Positions 1-8,976 are shown, numbered from the stretch's first letter. The stretch is DNA of 64,000 nt from Natronorubrum texcoconense (GCF_900100335.1 NZ_FNFE01000008.1:1-64000); one strand, 5' to 3'. Made by a program: numbers and translations. Notes: generated from the sequence alone by a model not told the origin.

Positions 1-163
1 GAGGGGGTGGAGGGGTGAGTCGCAGTGAGAATGAAGGAGGACGTCGTCAGCGGGGATGTGGACTCGGTCGATGGAGGGGGTGGAGGGGTGAGTCGTCAGC
101 GGGGATGGGGGTCGAGTCGTCGGCGGGGTGGAGGGGTGAGTCGTCAGCGGGGGTGGAGGGGGA
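1..163. repeat. Imperfect G-rich direct repeats downstream of the beta-helix gene
   Basis: The unit GTGGAGGGGTGAGTCG occurs at 7-22, 80-95 and 128-143. The last two copies continue with TCAGCGGG, and a truncated fourth copy (GTGGAGGGGGA) starts at 153. The motif CGTCAGCGGGG also recurs alone near 44-54. The block lies just past the stop codon of the minus-strand gene and runs off the left edge of the window, so its full length is unknown. It could be a slipped-strand minisatellite in an intergenic spacer. No reading frame through it looks like a real protein. Confidence 0.7.
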
Positions 164-204
164 TCGTTCGGTGCTGGCGTCAGCGCGGTGTCGAGTATCC
201 TCGA

Positions 205-1152
205 TCAGGCGTCACCGGCAGCAGCGTCTTCGGCGCTGGTCGGGGTGCCCTCGGGGATGAACGCCTCGGGATCGGTTCCCGAGTCGTCCTCGAGTTGGAC
301 CGACGAGCCGGCGTGTTCGACGATGCCGGCCTGGTCGTCGTAGTCGGTGTCGCGCACGAGGACCTCGGTTCCCTGTCCGTTGGCGCCGGCGTCGATCGCG
401 GTGTGGTTGCCGTTCATCTCGATCTGGCAGTCCTCGATCTCGATCGTTCCGGGGGCCCAGGCCCAGATGCCGCGGCCCGCGTAGCCGTCTTCGTCGACCA
501 GGATGGCGGAGTTCGTCACCTTACTCCCCTCTGTCGCGAGACGGAAGTGGGAGACGTGACAGTTGGCCGCGAAACAGCTGTCGATGTGGATCGTTCCGCC
601 GCCGCTGTTTCCGGGTGCGGAGCCGTAGACCGCGTTGTCCGCGAAGCCCTGAATGTTGACGTTCTGCATGTCGATGTGGCCCGCGTGGTCGGGGTTGACC
701 CAGAACGCGGTCTGTCCGTGACCGGTCGAACTGCCGTTGCGGTCGTCGGAGCCGTCACCGAGGTAGACGTTCTCGATCGTACTCGAGCCGCCGGCGTCGG
801 AGATACCGAACGTTGCGGAGCCGGCTCCGGAGGTGTTCTCGCCCTCGAACCCGATGTTGCGGATGGTCCAGTCGCTCCCGAGGGTCGTGATCGTCACGTC
901 CTGCCCGGTGGTCATGTCGAAGAGTTTGTTCTCCCAGGTCTCACCGTCCTCGATGGTGATCTCCTGGTTTGCGGCTTCGATGACTTCGTAGTCGTCCTCG
1001 TCCTGCGCGGCGGCCGTGCCGGCCGCACCGAGCGAGGTGGCGGCGGTCACGACCGCTGCGAGCGAACGCACGTAGGTGCGGCGATGTAAGCCACTGTTAC
1101 GGTCTGCAGTCGGCGTAGTGTCCGTCTCGGACGAGCGGGGGTTCTGCGCCAT
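205..1152 (-). CDS. Exported right-handed beta-helix protein
   Basis: A 315-residue protein. The ATG at 1152 is chosen because a TATA-like box lies about 30 bp upstream and an N-terminal signal follows: an RR motif (HRRTYVRS, about residues 22-29), a hydrophobic stretch, then AGTAAAQ. This fits Tat export, the usual haloarchaeal route. The rest is rich in Asn, Gly and Ser with recurring short strands such as TIRNIGF, TIENVYL, IDMQNVNIQGF, TIHIDSC and TIEIEDCQIEMNG, the periodicity of parallel beta-helix (pectate-lyase-like) folds. No catalytic residues of a known lyase or hydrolase could be assigned. It probably acts at the cell surface, possibly on polysaccharide, but the substrate is unknown. 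A longer frame begins at 1209 but would put the signal internally. Confidence 0.85.
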   Translation of the reverse strand: MAQNPRSSETDTTPTADRNSGLHRRTYVRSLAAVVTAATSLGAAGTAAAQDEDDYEVIEAANQEITIEDGETWENKLFDMTTGQDVTITTLGSDWTIRNIGFEGENTSGAGSATFGISDAGGSSTIENVYLGDGSDDRNGSSTGHGQTAFWVNPDHAGHIDMQNVNIQGFADNAVYGSAPGNSGGGTIHIDSCFAANCHVSHFRLATEGSKVTNSAILVDEDGYAGRGIWAWAPGTIEIEDCQIEMNGNHTAIDAGANGQGTEVLVRDTDYDDQAGIVEHAGSSVQLEDDSGTDPEAFIPEGTPTSAEDAAAGDA

Positions 1153-2058
1153 ACACTCTCGTAACCTGGGCTTACACTCATAAACTTTTCCTTGGAAATA
1201 TAGCCTCAATTTACAGAATGTCTTTCTACCATTTCATATTGTAGCAGAATTCGTGATTATTCTACTAAGAAATTGTGAACGTACGTGCGGGAATACGGCG
1301 TCCGTTAGCCACTGTTTTCGGCAGAAATAGATGATTACTGCGCTTCAGAGCCGGTGTACTGCCTGTTTTTCGAATCGACGGTCGATCGTTCTGATCGTTC
1401 ACGGACGGGTTCGAAACGACGTGAACGATCGGCGCGTTACGGTCGAAGCGCCCGTCGACTCGTCCCCGTCTGCTGTGTACGCAGCAAAACCAGTAGGGCG
1501 AACGCGTACGACGGACGGTTCCGATCGGTCGAAGACGGACGGGCTGTCTGCGACGACTCGCTCGCACGTCGTCCCGAAACAGCTCTTCGACCTCGCTCCT
1601 CCCAACCGTCGCGGCTCGTTCGTGAGGTCGATTCTCGCGAGCGACTCGTCGGGCGCGTCTCGAGTGGCGCGGGTTGACGATTGCGGGAAGCCACGGCTCC
1701 CGACGGGTGACGCGTAGAGGCCGCTCGCTCACCGAAGTCCCCACTCAGTCGCAGTACGCCCGTTCTCTCGCTCGCGTGCGACACGGTTCTACGGCATGGT
1801 CGGTCGGTCGTCGGTTGCGAGTGCTGGCTCGAGCGCGGTCGTGTTTGGACCTTCGTTTGCTGGTCCCCGCCGGCGACTGCTCGAGTTACCGATCTGCGCG
1901 ATAGCTCACGTCGCGTTCGGCCGAACTACAGAAGGGAGTCAGCGACGGTCGGAGTGGGCCGCGGAAACGGTGACGATCGGACACCGTCTCGAGCCCGACG
2001 GCACGACGTTCGCACTTCTACGCGCGCGCAAAGAACAACCAGCTACGACTGAGCCGAG
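1153..2058. other. Intergenic stretch without a recognisable gene
   Basis: About 900 bp between two minus-strand genes. Open frames exist on both strands, but all are rich in Arg and Ser with no acidic bias, which is the signature of out-of-frame translation in this genome. Apart from the promoter of the beta-helix gene at the left end, I see no RNA gene, repeat or motif. Confidence 0.6.
1178..1186 (-). promoter_or_regulatory. TATA-like box for the beta-helix gene
   Basis: On the minus strand the sequence reads AGTTTATGA, preceded by the purine-rich GGAAA. It lies about 26-34 bp before the ATG at 1152, the spacing expected for a leaderless haloarchaeal transcript. Confidence 0.45.
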
Positions 2059-3849
2059 TTAGTCGTCGCCCTGGACGTTGTACATCCGGAACTCGTCGTT
2101 CGAGATTACTTTGTTCGTACTCGAGTCCTTCTCGAGGGCCTCGAGTGCGGCTTCGCTGTGGTGGAGCTCCTGGTAGACCTCGAGTTCGCGGGTGGTGTCG
2201 AACTCCGTCACGATGAAGTTGTAGTCCACCCCTCCATATGCGCCGCTAAAGTTGCCCTCTTCGAATTCATCGGGCTCGACGGTGCCGCTGGCAGTCGTTG
2301 CTGCGCTGAGACTCTCCTGTCCCTCGACGCCGTTGATGCCGTGGTCGTATCGGTACGGGTCGTACCCCAGCCCGACGAGGGGGACGTCCTCGTCCCCGTG
2401 CTCCATAGTGGTCTCGTAGCCGTTGAACTGCTGGTCGGTGATGTGCTGACCGGGGTTGTAGATGATCGGTGAGGCGAACACCGTCATCAGCCCGAGCACG
2501 AGACAGGCACCGAGCAAGAGCGCTGCGACGGCTGTCCCACCTGGGACCGTGATCACGCCGGAGAGCGCATCGATGGCGCGTGCGATCCCGACTCCCGCCA
2601 GGATCGTCAGGATGATCGCGATGAACCCGATCTGGCGGAACGCCATCGTCGGCGTGCCGACGAAGTAGATGAAGAACATCCCCGTCAGCGGGATCAGCGC
2701 GATCGCGAAGTAGTTGACGAACGACTTCGTCTCGGGATCGAGTCTGGTCCGGCCGAGCCACACCAGCAGGATGAACAGCCCCACGGCGAGCGAGATCAGT
2801 GCGAGGTCGAGGAACATCGTCACGAACAGTTCGCCGAGGCTCCCGCCGACTTCGCCGAGCGAGGCTTCGGCCTGGTCGACTTCGGCACTCCCGCCCACGT
2901 CTTCTGCGAAGACGCCGCTGACGAGCCCTTCGACGGCTCCTCTGAACCGTGCGTTACTCGCCGCCCAGACGGTGAAGATGACGCCGAGAACGGTGGTGTG
3001 GGCGTACGTCGTCGGATGATCGAGCATCGGATGGTCGTCGTACCGTCGTCGGGCGAGATACTGAACGCCGGTGACCGCAGCGATGAGGACGACGACGTTG
3101 ATCATCTGTTGGGGGTGCATGAACAGCAGCCCGATACCGGTGACGTAGATGAGCAGGCTGAAGGGCGAGAGCCCGAACGGCAGCCGCTCGATCGTCGCGC
3201 GCCGACGGAGGTACGCGAGGAACGCGAAGATGACGACGGGCACCAGGAAGAGCGCGTTCGAGTTCGTGTGGATACCCATGTGCGTCGCGATGTTATTGAT
3301 GGGAAGCACCATCCAGGAGACGATCGCGGCGACGCCGATCGCCATTCCGTTACCGCCCATCTCTCGGACGACGAGCGGTACGAACAGCACGAACGGGAGG
3401 AAGGCGATCGCAACGACGAACAGCATTCCGCGCTCGATCGGAACGCCGCCGACGTAGTGAAAGACCGTCGAGATCGCGTGAAACCCGGGATAGAACAGTT
3501 CGTGTGGGGCCAGTGACCCGTCGATGATGTCCCGGGTCCAACCGAGGTGGGTGAGCGCGTCGCCCTTTCCGGAGAATCGGTAGTTCCTGATCACCGGAAG
3601 GCCCACAATCGCCGTCACCGCCGTTCCGCCGAGTGCGATTCCGTAGCCCTGTTCGCGACCACGGCAGGTGAGCGCCGTGCTGGCGGCGATCGCGAGCGCG
3701 AACGCGAACGCGATCCACGTAACCGTCGGCGTCCCGGTATAGATCGACGCTTCGTAGCTGGTTGCGGGGTTGGCTCTCGCGACGAGAATTGCGATCGCAA
3801 TCGCGAGGAAGCCCACGGCGAACGTGACGTTGAGTGTCGACCGTTTCAT
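2059..3849 (-). CDS. Large multi-pass membrane protein, GT-C glycosyltransferase-like
   Basis: 596 residues. About a dozen hydrophobic segments start near residue 9 and continue to about 480. They are followed by a soluble acidic tail of roughly 110 residues with repeated aromatic and Asn patches. The first large loop contains KGDALTHLGW and a PGFH motif, resembling the acidic first loop of GT-C enzymes that use polyprenyl-phosphate sugars, but no diagnostic DXD or WWDXG is visible, so this assignment is an inference. The surrounding genes (PP-loop, ATP-grasp, deacetylase, glycosyltransferases) point to cell-surface glycan work such as transfer, polymerisation or flipping. An ATAACAAA box and a 15-codon leader ORF lie directly upstream, and the leader stop codon overlaps this ATG. 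Confidence 0.8.
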   Translation of the reverse strand: MKRSTLNVTFAVGFLAIAIAILVARANPATSYEASIYTGTPTVTWIAFAFALAIAASTALTCRGREQGYGIALGGTAVTAIVGLPVIRNYRFSGKGDALTHLGWTRDIIDGSLAPHELFYPGFHAISTVFHYVGGVPIERGMLFVVAIAFLPFVLFVPLVVREMGGNGMAIGVAAIVSWMVLPINNIATHMGIHTNSNALFLVPVVIFAFLAYLRRRATIERLPFGLSPFSLLIYVTGIGLLFMHPQQMINVVVLIAAVTGVQYLARRRYDDHPMLDHPTTYAHTTVLGVIFTVWAASNARFRGAVEGLVSGVFAEDVGGSAEVDQAEASLGEVGGSLGELFVTMFLDLALISLAVGLFILLVWLGRTRLDPETKSFVNYFAIALIPLTGMFFIYFVGTPTMAFRQIGFIAIILTILAGVGIARAIDALSGVITVPGGTAVAALLLGACLVLGLMTVFASPIIYNPGQHITDQQFNGYETTMEHGDEDVPLVGLGYDPYRYDHGINGVEGQESLSAATTASGTVEPDEFEEGNFSGAYGGVDYNFIVTEFDTTRELEVYQELHHSEAALEALEKDSSTNKVISNDEFRMYNVQGDD

Positions 3850-3893
3850 GTGCTCTCAGAAGTGGCGCTGTCCGGTCCAGTGGCGATACGCAT
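3846..3893 (-). CDS. Possible 15-codon leader ORF overlapping the membrane-protein start
   Basis: ATG at 3893 encodes MRIATGPDSATSEST and stops at TGA 3846-3848, which overlaps the ATG of the downstream gene. Its start lies 31 bp from the ATAACAAA box, where a near-leaderless transcript would begin. The arrangement suggests translational coupling or attenuation. The alternative is a chance frame in a normal leader; the peptide shows no conserved feature. Confidence 0.3.
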   Translation of the reverse strand: MRIATGPDSATSEST

Positions 3894-4317
3894 GTGTTGG
3901 ACGGATGGTCATCGATAGCGACGTTTGTTATACGGCTCCTATCGGTTCTGCGCACGGAGAAGGCGTCGGTTGCTCGGCCGCTGTGACGTCGTTACAGCCG
4001 GTCGACAGCTCTCGAAGGCCAATCCGGTCGGGTTAGCTCCCTTCTCATCCCAGTTCGAAACCGCTCACGCCCCGCTGGTGTCCCTTTCTATTGCGCGGCT
4101 CGGCACCGATCGTTCTCCAACCGGTCCTGCCTACCCCGGTCGGAACTGCTCTCGCTCTGAAGTATGCACTCATTACCGATTCCAACCCGTCGATATGGAT
4201 TGCATTCCCGAATTCGAGACGATCAACGGTTCTGATGCTTTTTGTACCCGTTTGTACTCCGTTGACTCGACAGCGAACAGTGCGCAACCGACACTGTGGC
4301 GCGATCTCGACCTAACT
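3850..4317. other. Divergent intergenic region with leader ORF and promoter box
   Basis: About 470 bp separate the minus-strand membrane-protein gene from the plus-strand PP-loop gene. The left part holds the leader ORF and the ATAACAAA box. The part from 3932 to 4317 continues the downstream gene's frame without acidic bias, so I treat it as untranslated. No clear TATA box was found for the plus-strand gene. Confidence 0.5.
3924..3931 (-). promoter_or_regulatory. ATAACAAA promoter-like octamer
   Basis: Minus-strand ATAACAAA preceded by T. It lies 31 bp before the leader ORF start and 75 bp before the ATG of the membrane-protein gene. The same octamer stands before six other surface-glycan genes in the window. 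Confidence 0.5.
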
Positions 4318-5622
4318 ATGTCATCAATCGTCATCGACCACGTCAGCGCAGATGGTACGACCCTCGAGTGTGACGTCCGGACGTCTCCGGCGCTCGAGCG
4401 GTTCTTCTCCGGCGAATCGTTTCGAACCGAGTACGACGTTCCGATCGAGGACGTTCCCGACGCAGTCCTCGTAATCCCCGTTCTCGCACAGGTCTGTCCC
4501 GTCGCGTGGGCGAACGGTGCCGACGTCTACGTCGACGAGGTCGACGCAACGTTTGCCGCGGCGTTAGACGACGTTCAGGCGTCGCTGTGCTCGATGCACG
4601 ACTTCCTCGAGGGCGGCACGCTCTACGCGAAAGAGACCGTCGACGTCCAACGGGAGGCGGGCGGCGAGAGCGGCCTGCTCTTTACCGGCGGCGTCGACTC
4701 GACCTGCTCGTACGTTCGCCACCGCGAGGAGGAGCCGACGCTGATCAGCATCCGCGGCTGGACGATTACGCCCGACGCCGCCGACGACGACAAGTGGGAC
4801 CACCTTCGTTCTCGGGCCTCGTCGTTCGCCGACGATCACGGTCTCGAGACCGCGTTCGTCGAGTCGAACATGCTCTCGTTTCTCGCCCACCCGATGTTGC
4901 TGGCTCACTACAAGCGCCACGTCGACGGCGCCTGGTACAGCTCCGTCGGCCACGGGCTCGGATTACTCGGTCTCTGTGCGCCGATGGCCTACGCGCGCGG
5001 CATGGACGACCTCTACGTCGCCGCCACCCACTGGGAGGGGATCGACCTCGAGTGGGGTTCACGGCCCGATATCGACGACCACGTCCGCTGGGCCGGTACC
5101 CAGTGTCACCACGACTCCTACGACTTGACTCGACAGGAGCGACTCGACGCCATCGCCGACTACATCGAGGCGGAAGCGCCGGCGCTCCAGTTACAGACCT
5201 GTAACGTCCGGATGGACGGCAACTGCGGCGAGTGTGAGAAGTGTTACCGGACCGCCGTCGGCCTGCGTCTCTCGGGACTCGAGCCGACGGACCACGGCTA
5301 TCAGTTCGAACACGAGGACTACCGGGAGATCCGGACCGCACTCGAGGAGGGCCGGTGGGTCCTCGGACAGGACGAACGCTACATGTGGGAGGACATCCGC
5401 GATCGCGCGCGCGAGACGGAGCCGTCGTCGCCCGACGAGGCGGCCTTTTTCGCGTGGCTCGACGACGCCGACCTCGACGAACTCGTCTCCGAATCGAGGT
5501 CGCCGCTCTCGCACCGAATCCTTCACGCGGGCGCGAGAAACACGCCGGCCCGCGTCTACAACACCGTCTACCCGGCCTGGCGGAGCGCGAAGTCCGGACT
5601 GCAGCGCGTGCGAAGTCGCTGA
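4318..5622 (+). CDS. PP-loop ATP pyrophosphatase-like protein with C-terminal cysteine cluster
   Basis: 434 residues from the ATG at 4318. The frame is open further upstream, but that part lacks the acidic bias. Residues 122-129 (FTGGVDST) form the PP-loop seen in QueC, ExsB and asparagine-synthetase-type enzymes that adenylate a substrate with release of pyrophosphate. A cysteine cluster near the end (C295, C303, C306, C309; CGECEKC) probably binds zinc. The protein is longer than QueC, and the queuosine and archaeosine pathway genes are absent nearby. Its place among glycan genes suggests an amide- or amine-forming step on a sugar or peptide substituent. That role is inferred; only the PP-loop and the Cys motif are seen directly. 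Confidence 0.8.
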   Translation: MSSIVIDHVSADGTTLECDVRTSPALERFFSGESFRTEYDVPIEDVPDAVLVIPVLAQVCPVAWANGADVYVDEVDATFAAALDDVQASLCSMHDFLEGGTLYAKETVDVQREAGGESGLLFTGGVDSTCSYVRHREEEPTLISIRGWTITPDAADDDKWDHLRSRASSFADDHGLETAFVESNMLSFLAHPMLLAHYKRHVDGAWYSSVGHGLGLLGLCAPMAYARGMDDLYVAATHWEGIDLEWGSRPDIDDHVRWAGTQCHHDSYDLTRQERLDAIADYIEAEAPALQLQTCNVRMDGNCGECEKCYRTAVGLRLSGLEPTDHGYQFEHEDYREIRTALEEGRWVLGQDERYMWEDIRDRARETEPSSPDEAAFFAWLDDADLDELVSESRSPLSHRILHAGARNTPARVYNTVYPAWRSAKSGLQRVRSR

Positions 5623-5740
5623 CGACGTGGCGGCCGCAACCGGTTCCCGTGTGGCAGTACCCTACCCTCGCCGCGCTCGACGCATCGCTCCGTACCGACC
5701 GACATCTGAAAAATCGAACCCCTACCTGGACGCTGCGCGT

Positions 5741-6070
5741 CTACCGTTCGGGAACGCCGTAGTCGACGTGCACGTTCGGAACGCTCGCGGATTCCGGCGC
5801 GGGGACGCCGTTCCAGTCGACGAGGTGGACGTTCGTTACCTGGCCGTCGAATCGGAATCGCTGGACGCCGACGTCGATCGACCCTTCCGCGACGCTGCCC
5901 GAAACGATGGTCGCTTCCTCGACGGGATCGTCCGTGTCCATCTCGATCTCACCGTCGACGGTGATCTCGAAACTCGAGGGAACGCCGCGTCCAACGATCG
6001 TTACGAGGTTCGGGAGTGGTTCAGCGTCGGTCGTGGCAGCTTCGTTCTGTACCGGAGTGTCACGTGCCAT
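5741..6070 (-). CDS. Small acidic protein resembling the C-terminal domain of haloarchaeal beta-helix exoproteins
   Basis: 109 residues. The pattern (a LVTIVGRG strand, FEITVDGEIE, then GSVAEGSIDVG, QRFRFDG and a final VHVDYG) resembles the beta-sandwich tail found after beta-helix domains in haloarchaeal secreted proteins. Here it stands alone without a signal peptide. It converges with the PP-loop gene. A strong TATA-like box (GCTTATAC) lies 23-30 bp before its ATG, so the transcript is probably leaderless. Function unknown. Confidence 0.75.
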   Translation of the reverse strand: MARDTPVQNEAATTDAEPLPNLVTIVGRGVPSSFEITVDGEIEMDTDDPVEEATIVSGSVAEGSIDVGVQRFRFDGQVTNVHLVDWNGVPAPESASVPNVHVDYGVPER

Positions 6071-6092
6071 ACTGTGGTAACCCGAGTATCCC

Positions 6093-6100
6093 GGTATAAG
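6093..6100 (-). promoter_or_regulatory. TATA box of the small acidic protein gene
   Basis: On the minus strand the sequence reads CTTATACC within AAGCTTATACCGGG. Its centre is about 27 bp before the ATG at 6070, matching a leaderless transcript. Confidence 0.55.
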
Positions 6101-6290
6101 CTTTCCTGTCGAATTAATGGTAGCTGTTTTGGAAATACACTCAGTTGGATACTGACACTGCGGTGAACCGCCATCTCGTTGCTGACGAGAACTGGACAGC
6201 CACGGCCGGTGGCGGATCCGTCGGACGGTCCACGACTGCCCGACTGGTTCGGCCGATCCTCGCTACGCTCGGACATCGGAACCGATCACG

Positions 6291-7496
6291 CTACTGCCGG
6301 ATCGACGAGAGCGTGTTCACGAGATCCCGAACGAACGGCTGTGGATCGTCGCGAGAGAGATAGTCGAACCGCGGCTGCTCGAGGAGCGAGCGACCGATAT
6401 CGAGGACGGCCTCAGCCAGCCCCGGCTTCTCGACCAGATCGATCTCGTCGGTGAGGACGGAGTGGAGATATAACAGTTCGCCGCGGAGGAGGTGGCCGCC
6501 GATGCCCGGCTGATAGCTGTGATCGATTCGGTCTCGCATTCCGTTCGCCAACAGCCAGTAGTAGTACGGAAAGTCCGCGCCGGCCTGTACCGAAAACGGC
6601 AGCGACGACCAGAACCGGGGGTTGACCTCCATGAGTTTGAACTCGCCGGTCTCGTCGTCGCGCAGGAACTCGACCATCGCGAGCCCGTGCCACTCGAGTT
6701 CGTCGAGCAGCGCCAGTCCGGCCTCCTCCAGCGCCGGAATGTCGACCGATTCCCGAAACGCGCTGGGGCCGCCGGCGTAGCTGTACCCCCGTCGCTGTCG
6801 GTGTTGAAACGTCGCGACCGGCTCGCCCTCGTCGTAGAGGGCGAAGAAGCCGTACTCCTCGGTCGTCGAGACGTACTCCTGAACCAGCGGGACGTGTTCC
6901 ATCTCGGTCCGGACGTCCTCGGTACTCCTGGCGGGATTCGACTCGAGATACTGGGTCGACGGCGGTGCAACGCACCGTTCGGGCGCATACTCCTCGAGGT
7001 ACTCGTCGCCCAGAATCGTATACCGCGGCTTGACGATCCACTCGCGTTCCCTGTCGGGGGTCGCGGTAAAGAGGGTCGTCTCCGGCGCGGCGACCCCTGC
7101 CGCGGCGGCGGCCTCGAACAGCTGTACCCGATCTTGGGTGCGCGACAGCGTTTCGAACGTCGGCCAGGGGGTACTCACGTGCTCGGCGAATTCGTCTCTG
7201 TACTTCGACAGCACGTAGATATCCGGCTCTCGGACGGGAATAATCGTCTGGACGTCGGACCGCTTCGCGAGCGAGCACAGGACGTCCTTGTACGCCACGA
7301 GATCCTCGTGCGGGGACGGGGCGTGGACCGCCTCGTCGCAGTACTTCGACGCGAACGCCGGCGTCGATTCGTCGCTCGAGACGACGATGGTCCGGATGCC
7401 GCGGCGACCGAGCGACCTGACGCAGGCGACGGAACTCGGTGCGACGACTCCCGGAACGACGACCGATTTCGTCCCGCCCCGACCAGCAGTCTCCAT
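6291..7496 (-). CDS. ATP-grasp family ligase
   Basis: 401 residues from the ATG at 7496; a longer frame to 7562 lies mostly over the preceding gene. Residues 1-110 form a Rossmann-like pre-ATP-grasp region. WIVKPRY supplies the ATP-binding lysine, VQEYV follows in the second lobe, and MEVNPRFWSS carries the metal-binding Glu and Asn. These are the marks of ATP-grasp carboxylate-amine ligases that work through an acylphosphate, in the branch related to carbamoyl-phosphate-synthase-like proteins of surface-polysaccharide clusters. The gene begins 29 bp after the GNAT stop codon on the same strand and is probably cotranscribed with it. Together they could modify a sugar amine with an amino-acid-like group; the substrate is not known. 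Confidence 0.85.
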   Translation of the reverse strand: METAGRGGTKSVVVPGVVAPSSVACVRSLGRRGIRTIVVSSDESTPAFASKYCDEAVHAPSPHEDLVAYKDVLCSLAKRSDVQTIIPVREPDIYVLSKYRDEFAEHVSTPWPTFETLSRTQDRVQLFEAAAAAGVAAPETTLFTATPDREREWIVKPRYTILGDEYLEEYAPERCVAPPSTQYLESNPARSTEDVRTEMEHVPLVQEYVSTTEEYGFFALYDEGEPVATFQHRQRRGYSYAGGPSAFRESVDIPALEEAGLALLDELEWHGLAMVEFLRDDETGEFKLMEVNPRFWSSLPFSVQAGADFPYYYWLLANGMRDRIDHSYQPGIGGHLLRGELLYLHSVLTDEIDLVEKPGLAEAVLDIGRSLLEQPRFDYLSRDDPQPFVRDLVNTLSSIRQ

Positions 7497-7525
7497 ACGT
7501 CCAGTTCCCGTCCGGAATAGAAATG

Positions 7526-8746
7526 TTATGACGTGTCTACATCGAGGCCCGAGAGCGTCCACTCGTCCCTCGTCGTCTCCTCGAATTCGGTTTCCCGATC
7601 GAGGTCACGAGCGAGGAGCGTCAGCGCAGTCGGCCGCTCCAACGTCGAGAGCGGAAACCGTGTGTCGGGATAGAACCGGTACCGGATCGGCGTCGGCAGC
7701 GTCTCCCCGAACGCGGTGACGTAGTTTCGATCCGGACAATCGGCCAGTGCTGCCGCTAGTAGCTGATTGATCGCGTCCTGCGCTGACGTAATCTCTCGTG
7801 GAAGGCTCTCGACGATCCGGAGGTGGTCGTCGACGCGAGAACAGACCAGCGCCGCGATCGGCGTTTCGCCGTCGCGCGTCGCAACGTAGGTCGTGTAGCT
7901 CCGCGCGGGATTCTCGAGGCGCCACCGGTAGAACTCGGCGGTTCGATTCGTGTGAATGCCGTCGGGAATCGACCGCCGGTATACCGACTCGAGAACCTCC
8001 GCGGGCGGCGTCTCGAACCGGATCGCGGCGATCTCCGAATCGGCCTGCGTCACCAGCTTATCGCCCGCGAGCTGCGAGCTCGTGATGACGTCGGAGAGGA
8101 CCTCGGCCACGCCGTCGTCCGAACCGTCGTTCTCGCCGATGAGGTCGCCGGTGTCGTCCTCGGGCGGAAGATCGCGATACACCCATCCGTCCGATCCATC
8201 GCCGCTCGCCGCTGTCTCGTCGCTCGCCTCCGACTCGTCTCCGTCGCCGTCGTCTACCACCTTCTTTACGCTCTCGACTGGGTCTTGTGGCCGGTAGTAC
8301 GTCGGGATCGTTCCGATCTCTTTCCAGCCGTGTTTGAGGTTCCCCGGCTTGGCGCTCTCGTTGGGGAAGTTAAAGCACAGAGACGGTGGACCGTCGGCGT
8401 ATCGCTCGAGCGCGTACTCGTTCATGCGGCTGAACAGGCCCCGGTCCCGGTGTTCGGGGTGGACCATCGTATCGCAGGGCTGGAACGCGATCGGCCGGTC
8501 GTCGCCGACGCGCATCTCGAGGGCGAAGAAGGCCCGACAGCCGACGAGTTCGCCGCCGGCGTCGGCGACGACGATCGGTACGTGGTCGGCGTACGGATTC
8601 TCTGCGTACTTCCAGCGGAACCAGTCCGCGCCGCGCTCTTTCTCGAAGACGGTCTCGTACAGCGACAACAGCGCGTCGCGGTCGCTGGATTCGAACGAGC
8701 GGACCGTATACGACGGTTGCGTCGCCGGTGATGTGGATTCTCCCAT
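7526..8746 (-). CDS. GNAT-family N-acetyltransferase with extended C-terminal region
   Basis: 406 residues from the ATG at 8746; the open frame extends to 8845 but that part is Arg-rich. The first 130 residues carry a GNAT fold: YTVRSFESSDRDALLSLY, then AGGELVGCRAFF, and the acetyl-CoA loop region MVHPEHRDRGLFSRMNEYA, in which HRDRGLF stands for the Q/RxxGxG/A motif. A low-complexity Asp/Ser insert (about residues 155-200) separates it from a C-terminal half that looks like a second, degenerate acetyltransferase lobe (RWRLENPARSY, YVATRDGETP). The gene lies upstream of the ATP-grasp gene. It likely acetylates an amino sugar or related metabolite. Confidence 0.8.
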   Translation of the reverse strand: MGESTSPATQPSYTVRSFESSDRDALLSLYETVFEKERGADWFRWKYAENPYADHVPIVVADAGGELVGCRAFFALEMRVGDDRPIAFQPCDTMVHPEHRDRGLFSRMNEYALERYADGPPSLCFNFPNESAKPGNLKHGWKEIGTIPTYYRPQDPVESVKKVVDDGDGDESEASDETAASGDGSDGWVYRDLPPEDDTGDLIGENDGSDDGVAEVLSDVITSSQLAGDKLVTQADSEIAAIRFETPPAEVLESVYRRSIPDGIHTNRTAEFYRWRLENPARSYTTYVATRDGETPIAALVCSRVDDHLRIVESLPREITSAQDAINQLLAAALADCPDRNYVTAFGETLPTPIRYRFYPDTRFPLSTLERPTALTLLARDLDRETEFEETTRDEWTLSGLDVDTS

Positions 8747-8976
8747 AGCGAAGTCTCGTGCTGCCAGCCTGATGGCGGTCGGTCGTTCGGTTCGCGTCGA
8801 TGGCGTTCGTTCCCTCCGGGAATCAAACGGACCCGGGCCGAACACGGAGCGTCGGCCGAGAGACGGTTCGGTACAGCATCGACTACGGACGAGTGCTGAT
8901 ACGCTCTCACTCGAGTATCGCTATAGCCGAAAACGCAACTTGAGTGACTAGTCGAGACCGATCGTATGCCCCCCGA

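Noticed and set aside
25-1089. 354-codon plus-strand frame opposite the beta-helix gene
   Set aside because: It is antisense to a gene with signal peptide and fold features, starts in the G-rich repeat, and has no recognisable motif.
1265-1744. 159-codon frame as a possible degenerate transposase
   Set aside because: No DDE or HTH motif, no terminal repeats nearby, and Arg-rich composition like other shadows.
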